This document shows positions 1-5,063 of a stretch of 5,603 bases of DNA, piece after piece. The notes under the pieces were generated by a model. It was not told where the DNA came from. It searched no databases and worked only from the letters and a program-made list of their open reading frames with translations. Every line of letters begins with the position of its first letter. Within the stretch, counting starts at the first letter, position 1. Source of the DNA: an uncultured Alphaproteobacteria bacterium (lineage in GTDB: Bacteria; Pseudomonadota; Alphaproteobacteria; Micavibrionales; Micavibrionaceae); NCBI GenBank assembly GCA_937124505.1, contig CAKZKV010000153.1:1-5603 (forward strand), written 5' to 3'. A program made the translations under genes and the position numbers.

Positions 1-721
1 CGAAAGTCCCCTCGACAATATCAATGCGATCCATCACGTTTTGTTCTTCGGCCACACCAGCCCCGCGCGGCCCGTAAATGCCCACTCCGTGAACCTCATC
101 CAGATAAGTCAGGGCATTATACTTGTCCGCCAGATCGCAAATCTCCTTAATCGGAGAGATGTCCCCCTCCATGGAGTAAACACTTTCAAAAGCGATTATT
201 TTTGAACAGTTTGCAGGAGTTTCTTTAAGTAATTCCTCAAGATGGTTCAGGTCGTTATGGCGGAATATTTTCTTGGTGGCCTGGCGGCTGCTACGCATCC
301 CGTGAATCATGGAGGCATGGTTGAGTTCATCCGAAAAGACAACGGCATTTGGCAACAGGTTTAAAATGGTGCTTAACGCCCCCTCATTGGCCACATATCC
401 AGAGGAGAAAACAAGGGCCGAGTCTTTTTGGTGGAGATCGGCGAGGCTTTCCTCCAGTTCGACGTGATAACGCGTGCCGCCAGCCCCGGCCCCGGAATTA
501 TAAATCGCGTCTTTCATGGCATCCAGAACGACTTTATTCTGGCCCATGCCCAGATAATCATTACTGCACCAGACGGTGACCTCTCGCGGGGCGGTATGTG
601 GCGTGTGGTAAAGAGCTTTTGGAAATTTTCCGACCAGACGCTCCAGTGTGGCGAAGGTTCTGTAGCGGCCTTCCTGTTTGAGGGAATCAATATTATCGCG
701 GAAAATCTGTCTGTAGTTCAT
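1..721 (-). CDS. hemA: 5-aminolevulinate synthase, N-terminal 240 codons (runs off the left edge), with a 7-residue internal deletion
   Basis: ALAS condenses glycine with succinyl-CoA to 5-aminolevulinate, the first step of tetrapyrrole synthesis in alphaproteobacteria; it is a cytosolic PLP-dependent fold-type I dimer. The translation starts [12 protein letters not shown] and contains the family blocks EGRYRTF (17-23), [14 protein letters not shown] (about 48-61), GAGAGGTR (77-84), [19 protein letters not shown] with the PLP-stacking His135, [11 protein letters not shown], and [15 protein letters not shown] with PLP-binding Asp208 and His211. The Schiff-base lysine lies just beyond the window. 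The ATG at 719-721 matches the family N-terminus, though the Shine-Dalgarno sequence is poor (only AGAG). Oddly, GGTR is followed directly by YHVELEE. The seven residues that normally intervene (pattern NISGTxx, including the succinyl-CoA-contacting Asn85 of the Rhodobacter capsulatus enzyme) are absent without loss of frame. Gene identity is certain; activity is doubtful. Confidence 0.95.
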   Translation of the reverse strand, partial: MNYRQIFRDNIDSLKQEGRYRTFATLERLVGKFPKALYHTPHTAPREVTVWCSNDYLGMGQNKVVLDAMKDAIYNSGAGAGGTRYHVELEESLADLHQKDSALVFSSGYVANEGALSTILNLLPNAVVFSDELNHASMIHGMRSSRQATKKIFRHNDLNHLEELLKETPANCSKIIAFESVYSMEGDISPIKEICDLADKYNALTYLDEVHGVGIYGPRGAGVAEEQNVMDRIDIVEGTF

Positions 722-748
722 GTGTCTCTGCCATTTTTTAACCTATAC

Positions 749-776
749 AGAATACCCCCTTATTTCTATGTGACAA
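749..776 (-). promoter_or_regulatory. Candidate sigma-70-type promoter of hemA
   Basis: Read on the minus strand, TTGTCA (771-776, 5/6 to the -35 consensus) is followed after 16 bases by TATTCT (749-754, 4/6 to the -10 consensus). Transcription would start near 742 and leave a leader of about 20 bases before the hemA ATG. The position suggests hemA is transcribed separately from the small gene upstream. Assigned by consensus matching only. Confidence 0.4.
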
Positions 777-824
777 GGTAAAAAAGACGGTTTTAACAAT
801 GATGGGTGAGTCTTAAGAAAGCTA

Positions 825-1001
825 TCAGGCTGTGATGTTCACAACACTGCCGCGGGAACCTTTGGGCACGTTATCGACTGCGTCGGCAAGGAGATTCGCA
901 ATTGCCTGATCCGCTTCGGCAGACTTTTTGACCGTTTCAAGCGCGATGGCTTGTTGTGTCAGGGCTTGCTGGGCGGCGATACCGGCGGGAATGCTTGTCA
1001 T
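825..1001 (-). CDS. YjfB-like small putative motility protein (58 aa)
   Basis: The ATG at 999-1001 is preceded by GGAG (1012-1015) with a 10-base spacer, and TGA is at 825-827. The product begins MTSIPAGIAAQQALTQQ, continues with a Gln/Ala-rich amphipathic helix containing VKKSAEADQAIANLLADAV (about residues 24-42), and ends in a Gly/Ser turn followed by VVNITA. The order of short N-terminus, Gln/Ala-rich helix, a KK..AEADQ stretch and a C-terminal VxIxA strand is what I recall of the YjfB putative motility family, small proteins often found near flagellar or chemotaxis genes. No signal peptide or membrane segment is seen. The gene lies between hemA and the response-regulator pair on the same strand, with gaps of 103 and 79 bases. 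The coding evidence (ribosome binding site, intact frame, composition) is good; the family assignment is from memory and its molecular role is not known. Confidence 0.7.
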   Translation of the reverse strand: MTSIPAGIAAQQALTQQAIALETVKKSAEADQAIANLLADAVDNVPKGSRGSVVNITA

Positions 1002-1035
1002 TTGTAAAAATCTCCAGAATTTACATTTTTATTTT

Positions 1036-1063
1036 ATCATAAATTTAGCTAATGAACACTTAA
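1036..1063 (-). promoter_or_regulatory. Weak candidate promoter for the YjfB-like gene
   Basis: On the minus strand, TTAAGT (1058-1063, 3/6 to -35) and TATGAT (1036-1041, 5/6 to -10) are separated by 16 bases in the AT-rich gap after the HPt-like gene. The -10 is good and the -35 is poor, so read-through from the upstream pair is an equal possibility. Confidence 0.25.
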
Positions 1064-1080
1064 CGTTGCATTAATATTCG

Positions 1081-1587
1081 TCAATATTCATCAGGAGAGA
1101 TGTCGTATTTGGTATAGTAGCGCTGGCAGACATTATGCAGTTCCTTCACCAGAATTTGTCCTTCCTTGCCGCCAAGCCCCCTGATTCTGTTTTCCAGTAT
1201 GGGTTTCAGGGCGTTGTAATGGGCCTTGATGACATCAAGCGCATCATCATCCAGAACATAAATGTTTTCTAAGAAGGAAAGCGCGCTGGCTGCAATCTCT
1301 GAGATCAGGGGCTGTCTGAACATGCCGCCATGAGCCTTGAGTTGCATGACAGGATAGATCATTTCTGTGACATGATCATGCGTGCGAAATTTGCTTTTGA
1401 GGGCCTTGTCGATGGTTGCACTGATAAAATCCAGGAAATTTTGTGTGTAAGGCGTGAAATCCACCTCGTTGTTTTCAATAACTTTTTGGGCATCTTCAAT
1501 CAGTTTGGGGGGGATGCCGCCGCTCCCGACTTTTTGTTTCAAATAGTTGGGGGCGTTGATGTAGTTTATATCATTAGAAGAGGTCAT
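1081..1587 (-). CDS. Helical HPt-like protein lacking the usual phosphohistidine, partner of the response regulator (168 aa)
   Basis: The product is soluble and predicted mostly helical, with no signal peptide. After a Gly-rich N-terminal patch (VGSGGIPPKL, 20-29), the centre reads HDHVTEMIYPVMQLKAHGGMF (residues 70-90) and then PLISEIAASALSFLENI. This resembles the core of histidine phosphotransfer domains, where a pattern such as AHxLKGxxGxFGxPLxxxIxxxL carries the phosphorylated His two residues before LK. Here that position is Met81, although a different His (His86) follows LKA. The ATG overlaps the TGA of the response-regulator gene by four bases (ATGA), and a strong AAGGAGG lies inside the upstream gene, so the two are translated together. 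Likely role: a signalling partner or adaptor of that receiver. The HPt relationship is my inference from pattern; the protein would otherwise be a conserved hypothetical. Confidence 0.8.
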   Translation of the reverse strand: MTSSNDINYINAPNYLKQKVGSGGIPPKLIEDAQKVIENNEVDFTPYTQNFLDFISATIDKALKSKFRTHDHVTEMIYPVMQLKAHGGMFRQPLISEIAASALSFLENIYVLDDDALDVIKAHYNALKPILENRIRGLGGKEGQILVKELHNVCQRYYTKYDISPDEY

Positions 1588-2180
1588 TGTTTTGTCTGCC
1601 CCTCCTTAATATTTTTTGTGATTGATTTTAAAAGTTTTGCGTCTTTCTTTGATTGGCCATCCGCATTCTTTTTAGGAAAAGATTCTTTCGGGGCGTCCGT
1701 TGCTCTTTTACTGGGGCCGTCATAGTCATTGGTTTTACGTCGCCGTCTGTCGGGACCAAAAAATCCGTTTGCGCCTACAAACTGGCGTGGTTTTTCAATG
1801 ACGTGTTCTATTCTTGCGTAAAGTTCCCGTGCGGTAAAGGGTTTGACCAGAAACTCCGTCACGCCGACATCTCTGGCATATTCAACACGCAGGCGGGAGC
1901 TGAATCCTGTCATCAATATAATCGGAACGAAACGGTTTGGGGAGAGGGGGTCTTTTCGGATGCGTTCAACCAGTTCTATGCCGTTGAGAGGTTCCATCAT
2001 CCAGTCTGTTAAAACAAGATCCGGGTTATAGCGGCAGAATTTTTCAAATCCGTCCTGCCCGTTATTTGCTGTCTCAATACTCTGAAAGCCAAACGTATTC
2101 AAAATAGAGCGCAGAAGCGTTTGCATGGGGATAACATCATCAATAATAAGTATCTTTACGGTTTTAAGTTGGTAAGCCAT
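1584..2180 (-). CDS. Single-domain response regulator (CheY-like receiver) with a basic alphaproteobacterial tail (198 aa)
   Basis: The CheY-like receiver spans about residues 8-130. It has the acidic pair Asp14-Asp15 (LIIDDV), the phospho-acceptor Asp59 (LVLTDW), the switch Thr91 (LMTGF) and Lys113-Pro114 (LVKPF), so it should be phosphorylatable. No DNA-binding or enzymatic output domain follows. Instead comes FFGPDRRRRK (140-149), a motif common after receivers in alphaproteobacteria, then a Lys/Ser/Asp-rich disordered tail of about 45 residues. The output is therefore probably protein-protein. The ATG at 2178-2180 gives the expected short lead into the first strand, but no convincing Shine-Dalgarno precedes it. 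The gene is first in a pair with the HPt-like gene, overlapping it by four bases. No sensor kinase is visible, so the input is unknown. Confidence 0.9.
   Translation of the reverse strand: MAYQLKTVKILIIDDVIPMQTLLRSILNTFGFQSIETANNGQDGFEKFCRYNPDLVLTDWMMEPLNGIELVERIRKDPLSPNRFVPIILMTGFSSRLRVEYARDVGVTEFLVKPFTARELYARIEHVIEKPRQFVGANGFFGPDRRRRKTNDYDGPSKRATDAPKESFPKKNADGQSKKDAKLLKSITKNIKEGQTKQ
1599..1607 (-). promoter_or_regulatory. Strong Shine-Dalgarno for the HPt-like gene, inside the end of the response-regulator gene
   Basis: The minus strand reads AAGGAGGGG, a near-perfect anti-SD match, with the GGAGG core about 13 bases from the ATG at 1585-1587. Together with the ATGA stop/start overlap, it fixes that start and implies coupled translation. 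Confidence 0.7.
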
Positions 2181-2369
2181 GTCTGATCGCGCATTCTAAA
2201 AAATTTCATTTATCTTATCTGGTTTGTATGATTGTTTCCAGAATGTATATATCTTTTTACGTATCAGAGTATGGTGATTCGATCATGATATTGCTGTTTT
2301 GTATGTTTCGGGTGTAAAATCTAATATATTCAAAAAAATATTCTTGTGTGTTTGAGGAAGGAATCCGTC
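2181..2369. promoter_or_regulatory. AT-rich divergent intergenic region between the response regulator and the DUF1025-like gene
   Basis: These 189 bases must hold the promoters of both divergent genes. The best plus-strand match is TTGTAT followed after 17 bases by TAATAT, which is weak (3/6 and 4/6). The palindrome ATCATGAT (2283-2290) lies near the middle. No clear operator or minus-strand promoter stands out. Confidence 0.3.
2354..2362 (+). promoter_or_regulatory. Ribosome binding site that fixes the start at 2370
   Basis: GAGGAAGGA lies seven bases before ATG 2370. An in-frame GTG at 2346 lies upstream of this site and would place the site inside the coding sequence, so the ATG is preferred. 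Confidence 0.7.
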
Positions 2370-2801
2370 ATGAATCAGGCTCAGATCATCATGCATTACA
2401 CAACGGCACCCAGCCCGGATGATATTCAGGTGTTGGCGCAGGACATTCTTGATACGCTTCCCGAAGATATTCTGGAGTATTGCGAAGATCTGGCCGTCGT
2501 TATTGAGGATATAGCGGATGAAGCTTTGGAGGATGAACTTGATCTGGATGATCCTTTCGAACTTTTGGCCCTGTATCGCAGCGGACGGGAAATATCTCCG
2601 GGGGTGATGAGCAAGGTGGCGAATGACGATGATGTGATTATCCTCTTTCGCCGTCCTCTTCTAGATGTCTGGTGTGAAACGGGGGAACAGTTGGCGAAGG
2701 TTTTGCGGGAAGCCATCATTACGGAACTGGGCCGCCACTTCGATTTTTCCGATGAGGAAATTGAAACCATGACCAGCGAGCATTATCAGGGGATGTTGTA
2801 G
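2370..2801 (+). CDS. DUF1025/zincin-like metallopeptidase family protein with a degenerate zinc motif (143 aa)
   Basis: The layout follows the DUF1025 (zincin_1) family, small soluble putative zinc proteases. An acidic N-terminal helical part contains LPEDILEYCEDLAVVIEDIA (about 30-49). Next come FELLALYRSGR (63-73), the strand DVIILFRRPLLDVWCETGEQL (88-108), and the helix that should carry HExxHHFG. Here that helix reads TELGRHFDFSDEE (118-130): the first zinc His is Thr118, the catalytic Glu119 is kept, and the second His is Arg122. Two of the expected zinc ligands are thus gone and the protein is probably not a conventional metalloprotease, although the rest of the fold block (FDFSDEEIE) is conserved. 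Length is normal for the family. The protein is strongly acidic. It stands alone, divergent from the response-regulator pair. The family is recognised with good confidence; its cellular role is unknown. Confidence 0.85.
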   Translation: MNQAQIIMHYTTAPSPDDIQVLAQDILDTLPEDILEYCEDLAVVIEDIADEALEDELDLDDPFELLALYRSGREISPGVMSKVANDDDVIILFRRPLLDVWCETGEQLAKVLREAIITELGRHFDFSDEEIETMTSEHYQGML

Positions 2802-2903
2802 TCCCATTGCTGGTACTGATTTATCTTTTGCACGAACTGCTTCCACCAATACCGGGCATGTCGATTGCATTTGAAACATTATTTCAAAAATCCCCCCATT
2901 GTT

Positions 2904-2969
2904 GTCATTCCAGTTATTTCTGAATCCCCCATCGGAGTTTATCCTCGCGCAGGCGGGGACGGGGATGAC
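2904..2969. repeat. REP-like palindromic intergenic element
   Basis: The outer arms GTCATTCC (2904-2911) and GGGATGAC (2962-2969) pair with one G:T wobble. Inside is a 7-bp hairpin, TCCTCGC (2942-2948) with GCGGGGA (2953-2959), loop GCAG and one wobble. The CGCGCAGGCGGGGA core and the GTCAT...ATGAC ends resemble interspersed repeats found many times in some bacterial genomes, such as the Neisseria dRS3-type elements. The GC-rich core stands out from its AT-rich surroundings. Only one copy is in the window, so dispersed status is inferred. Confidence 0.55.
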
Positions 2970-3038
2970 TCATAACAAGGTGATATGCAAAACTTATAAT
3001 GCCTTCAAACAAGCAAATGCAATTGCTATGCAATACAG

Positions 3039-3056
3039 GGTTGATCATCTTCAACC
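3039..3056 (-). terminator. Small hairpin directly after the 286-codon gene, possible weak terminator
   Basis: GGTTGA and TCAACC form a 6-bp stem with a 6-base loop, starting one base after the stop codon at 3058-3060 in the minus direction. There is no U-tract after it, so intrinsic termination is uncertain; it may only protect the 3' end. Confidence 0.3.
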
Positions 3057-3057
3057 G

Positions 3058-3918
3058 TTACAGACGAGGCGTTTGTTCTGGCGTATCATCTCTATGGTCA
3101 CTGGTATCTGTAGCCAGACTCACTGCTTTGTATGGCTTGATTAAATGACCGATTTCTCCTGTAAGTGGCCCGTTCCCACCAATGCTAAGTTGATAGCTTT
3201 TAGATATGACAAAAGAAGGGGTTTGTCTCAGTGCATTCCTGTGCGCCATAACATACTGACTTTGTTGCAATGATAATCTTCTTGTTGCTTCTTCATGTAA
3301 CGCTGTCAGGGTTTTTACTTTATCGTGATCTCTTCGTTGCAATATACGATCTAGTAAAATGGACGCTTCATTTTTTGTATCCAGAATGCCTTGGCCGGAT
3401 AAGCGGGTATAATGACCTGTGCGAGCGGCTTCTATAACAACAACGATTGGCAGATTATTGTAGTCCCAGAAACGAGTGAAGCCTACAAACCACTTGCCAT
3501 TCTGTTCTTTGAAGTGCGTTTTGATAGAGCGCCCGTTTAAAGTATCAAATTCGGGTAACGCACCAGAGCGGGCTACTTCCGCCAGAATATATTTTGCTTC
3601 GGTTGGATGCATGATGGTATTCTGATAATGTCCTATGCCCATGCCTCCCGTCTGGGCATTATTATATAGAGCGGCAAGTAGTAACCCCGGCTCAATATCC
3701 TTCAGTGGAATATTTTGGGGTTCAAGATGATAGTGTGAGTCCAGATAGGTTTTTGCAGCAGCAATTTCTTCTGCGGAAGGCCCTGTGTCTCTCTGAGGTA
3801 GAGGATCGGACCTGGGGTCTTTGCACCTGCGCTTGATGTATGACCTGATTTTGTTTTCGCTATGGCGTATGTTGTTCAGGAAACCGTGTGCCTGTTTTGC
3901 ATTTAATCTGAGAGTCAC
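3058..3918 (-). CDS. Hypothetical protein, 286 codons from GTG; true N-terminus probably lies upstream
   Basis: I do not recognise a named family. From the GTG at 3916-3918 (GGAG five bases upstream) the product begins with VTLRLNAKQAHGFLNNI, which looks like the middle of a domain, then a basic linker (KRRCKDPRSDPLPQRD). A compact domain follows, with LLAALYNNAQTGGMGIGHY (81-98), helix HPTEAKYILAEV, FDTLNGRSIKTHF (124-136) and a Trp/Phe/Tyr-rich strand WFVGFTRFWDYN (143-154). A charged helical region (about 183-225) and a polar tail ending DDTPEQTPRL complete it. The LYN..Q.GGMGIGHY and FDxLNGRxxK blocks recall bacterial hypothetical proteins I have seen without a function. No signal peptide or membrane segment is seen. 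The frame stays open to 4059 and the upstream residues look coding (see the next entry), so this start may be an internal one downstream of a frameshift. It is convergent with the DUF1025-like gene. Confidence 0.75.
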   Translation of the reverse strand: MTLRLNAKQAHGFLNNIRHSENKIRSYIKRRCKDPRSDPLPQRDTGPSAEEIAAAKTYLDSHYHLEPQNIPLKDIEPGLLLAALYNNAQTGGMGIGHYQNTIMHPTEAKYILAEVARSGALPEFDTLNGRSIKTHFKEQNGKWFVGFTRFWDYNNLPIVVVIEAARTGHYTRLSGQGILDTKNEASILLDRILQRRDHDKVKTLTALHEEATRRLSLQQSQYVMAHRNALRQTPSFVISKSYQLSIGGNGPLTGEIGHLIKPYKAVSLATDTSDHRDDTPEQTPRL

Positions 3919-4059
3919 AGTATCTCCAGCAAGTTTTCTTTCGAAGGACAGTATCAGTCCTCGTTCAGCCTGACTTGATGGGATTTTATCAACTAAATCC
4001 AGTAAGATTTCCGCATCTGGCGCCGTTAGAAAAACGTCATAAATTATTAAAAACCATTT
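3919..4059 (-). other. Open, coding-like upstream extension of the 286-codon gene, with an out-of-frame ATG
   Basis: In the frame of the 286-codon gene there is no stop from 3918 up to TAA at 4060-4062. The last 37 codons translate to a protein-like segment beginning LTAPDAEILLDLVDKI and ending LSFERKLAGDT, running smoothly into VTLRLNAKQ. No ATG, GTG or TTG exists in this stretch. One base out of frame, ATG (4038-4040) ACG TTT TTC meets TAA (4026-4028). A sixth T in the five-T tract (4030-4034) would join this ATG to the long frame as MTFFLTAPD, giving 327 residues. Explanations are a one-base deletion (mutation or sequence error), slippage on the T tract, or a rare ATT start at 4042-4044. 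Confidence 0.6.
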
Positions 4060-4280
4060 TTATTTTCGTTTTCATCCTCGTCCAGTTGATAGGAAATCAT
4101 CATGGCTTTGTCATGGTCTTGACATCCCCCACACTCTGGACTGTGGGCACGTATTGTTTTTGGCGTAACGACATGTGTTGTTTCTTGTGCCGAAAATGCA
4201 GCAGATATCGTCGCAGAAAGAGACGGTTTTTTTATCTCATCTTCTGAGGACGAATACCCTCTTGTTAGATGTGGCCTCAT
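4047..4280 (-). CDS. Possible small hypothetical protein (77 aa)
   Basis: The frame runs from ATG at 4278-4280 to tandem TAA TAA stops (4044-4049), with no competing gene on the other strand. The product is polar and soluble: a Ser/Glu stretch (SSSEDE, 10-15), an Ala/Ser/Thr middle, a CGGC motif, and an acidic/Asn tail ending QLDEDENENKNGF. No family is recognised. The codon style (ATA, AGA, CCA used freely) resembles that of the 286-codon gene. The stop is six bases before the out-of-frame ATG at 4040, which would suit a two-gene operon downstream of pdxH (58-base gap). Against it, there is no Shine-Dalgarno and no conserved domain. It could be a chance ORF. Confidence 0.4.
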   Translation of the reverse strand: MRPHLTRGYSSSEDEIKKPSLSATISAAFSAQETTHVVTPKTIRAHSPECGGCQDHDKAMMISYQLDEDENENKNGF

Positions 4281-4338
4281 GATTTTTTCTTATTTTTTGT
4301 TTTTACAAACCTTCTTTTTTACTTTCAGCCAAGATTTC

Positions 4339-4947
4339 CTACGGAAACATCATTGTTTTTTGCCATGAGCCGTCTTCCTGCGGGGTGTAGACGCAGCGTC
4401 TGTGCAGTCTGAAGTCTTCATTAATCCAGAATTCCATACTCTGTGGAATGACACGGTATCCGCGCCAGTATGCGGGACGGGGGAAGATGTCCAGACCTTC
4501 AAATTCTTCTTCATAATGTTCAAAGCGGGATTGGAAGTTATCTCTGTGTGCCAGAGGACGGGATTGCTTGGAAGCCCAGGCGCCGATCCGGCTGTTACGG
4601 GGGCGGGAGTTGAAGTAAGCATCGGCATCTTCCTGGGATACCAGTTCGACATGCCCCTCGATGCGGACTTGTTTTTGCAGGGATTTCCAGTGAAAACACA
4701 AGGCGGCAGCCATATTCTCCGCGAGTTGTGTCCCTTTTTTACTTTCCCCGTTGGTATAAAACACAAATCCCCGTTCATCATGGCCTTTCAGTAGCATCAT
4801 GCGTGCGGAGGGCATGTTGTTGTCACCGACCGTGGCGAGACACATGGCATTCGGATCATGCGGTTCTGTTTTTTCCGCATCTTTCATCCATTCGTCAAAA
4901 AGCTGGTGAGGGGCATTCGGCCAGTCATCAAGTGTGTTGTAGGTCAT
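4339..4947 (-). CDS. pdxH: Pyridoxine/pyridoxamine 5'-phosphate oxidase (202 aa)
   Basis: PdxH is an FMN-dependent cytosolic dimer that oxidises pyridoxine- or pyridoxamine-5'-phosphate to pyridoxal 5'-phosphate, in PLP synthesis and salvage. Family motifs in order are AMCLATV (34-40), SARMMLLKG (47-55, FMN phosphate contacts), FYTNGESKKG (63-72), LQKQVRIEGHVE (90-101), the signature YFNSRPRNSRIGAWASKQS (111-129), and the C-terminal YWRGYRVIPQSMEFW (160-174) and RLH (180-182). The length is typical. The ATG at 4945-4947 fits the family N-terminus; the Shine-Dalgarno is weak (GGAA four bases upstream). Oddities are SKK for the common SRK, WRGYRV for the usual WGGxR, and RLHRR for the near-invariant RLHDR next to the substrate-binding Arg and His. 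The gene diverges from the lipoprotein gene and may lead an operon with the unknown genes downstream. Confidence 0.96.
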   Translation of the reverse strand: MTYNTLDDWPNAPHQLFDEWMKDAEKTEPHDPNAMCLATVGDNNMPSARMMLLKGHDERGFVFYTNGESKKGTQLAENMAAALCFHWKSLQKQVRIEGHVELVSQEDADAYFNSRPRNSRIGAWASKQSRPLAHRDNFQSRFEHYEEEFEGLDIFPRPAYWRGYRVIPQSMEFWINEDFRLHRRCVYTPQEDGSWQKTMMFP

Positions 4948-4983
4948 GGTTTCCGTTCGTTTTGTAATTTATTGTAATTAATT

Positions 4984-5013
4984 TTGACTGGCATTATAAA
5001 TCCAATGCATTAT
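4984..5013 (+). promoter_or_regulatory. Candidate sigma-70-type promoter of the lipoprotein gene
   Basis: TTGACT (4984-4989, 5/6) is followed after 18 bases by CATTAT (5008-5013, 4/6). Transcription would start near 5020, leaving a leader of about 44 bases. It lies in the 116-base gap shared with divergent pdxH. Confidence 0.5.
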
Positions 5014-5038
5014 CTTAATCTAGAATCAAACGCATTAT
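4991..5038 (+). repeat. Three direct copies of GCATTAT in the pdxH-lipoprotein intergenic region
   Basis: GCATTAT occurs at 4991-4997, 5007-5013 and 5032-5038. The last is part of the odd palindrome GCATTATGC (5032-5040). The second overlaps the candidate -10 box and the first lies in the spacer, so a protein binding these would be well placed to control the lipoprotein promoter. In AT-rich DNA, chance repetition is possible. Confidence 0.4.
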
Positions 5039-5063
5039 GCGCAAGATTGAAAGGAAATAAAAT

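Larger units (their letters stand above)
2802..3057. other. Non-coding spacer between convergent genes
   Basis: The 256 bases between the DUF1025-like gene and the convergent 286-codon gene hold one REP-like palindromic element (2904-2969) and one small hairpin (3039-3056). In 2802-2903 I see no gene, clear terminator or RNA. Short ORFs here have no ribosome binding site and no protein-like composition. Confidence 0.6.

Noticed and set aside
349..781. Plus-strand open frames of 76 and 117 codons (349-579 and 428-781).
   Set aside because: They are antisense to the clearly conserved hemA coding sequence, have no ribosome binding site, and their translations follow the hemA codon pattern in shadow.
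781..818. AAGAC/GTCTT 5-bp stem followed by T residues (minus direction) as a terminator after the YjfB-like gene.
   Set aside because: The loop would be about 20 bases and the stem only 5 bp, too weak to call.
1330..2031. Plus-strand open frames opposite the HPt-like and response-regulator genes.
   Set aside because: The minus strand encodes a receiver with all signature residues and a coupled partner; the plus-strand products are composition artefacts.
2346..2369. GTG at 2346 as start of the DUF1025-like gene.
   Set aside because: It has no Shine-Dalgarno, and the strong GAGGAAGGA at 2354-2362 sits seven bases before ATG 2370.
2426..2879. Minus-strand frames of 114 (Ser/Arg-rich) and 72 codons.
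   Set aside because: They are antisense to the DUF1025-like gene; the Ser richness arises from reading GAT/GAA-rich acidic codons backwards.
3975..4247. Plus-strand 90-codon frame with a hydrophobic FIFVFILV stretch, resembling a small membrane protein.
   Set aside because: There is no ribosome binding site. It lies opposite the coding-like N-terminal extension and the 77-codon ORF, and the hydrophobic run is the complement of the acidic/Asn-Lys tail.
4350..4967. Further frames across pdxH (143 codons minus; 130 and 79 codons plus).
   Set aside because: pdxH is unmistakable in its own frame; the others are shadows.
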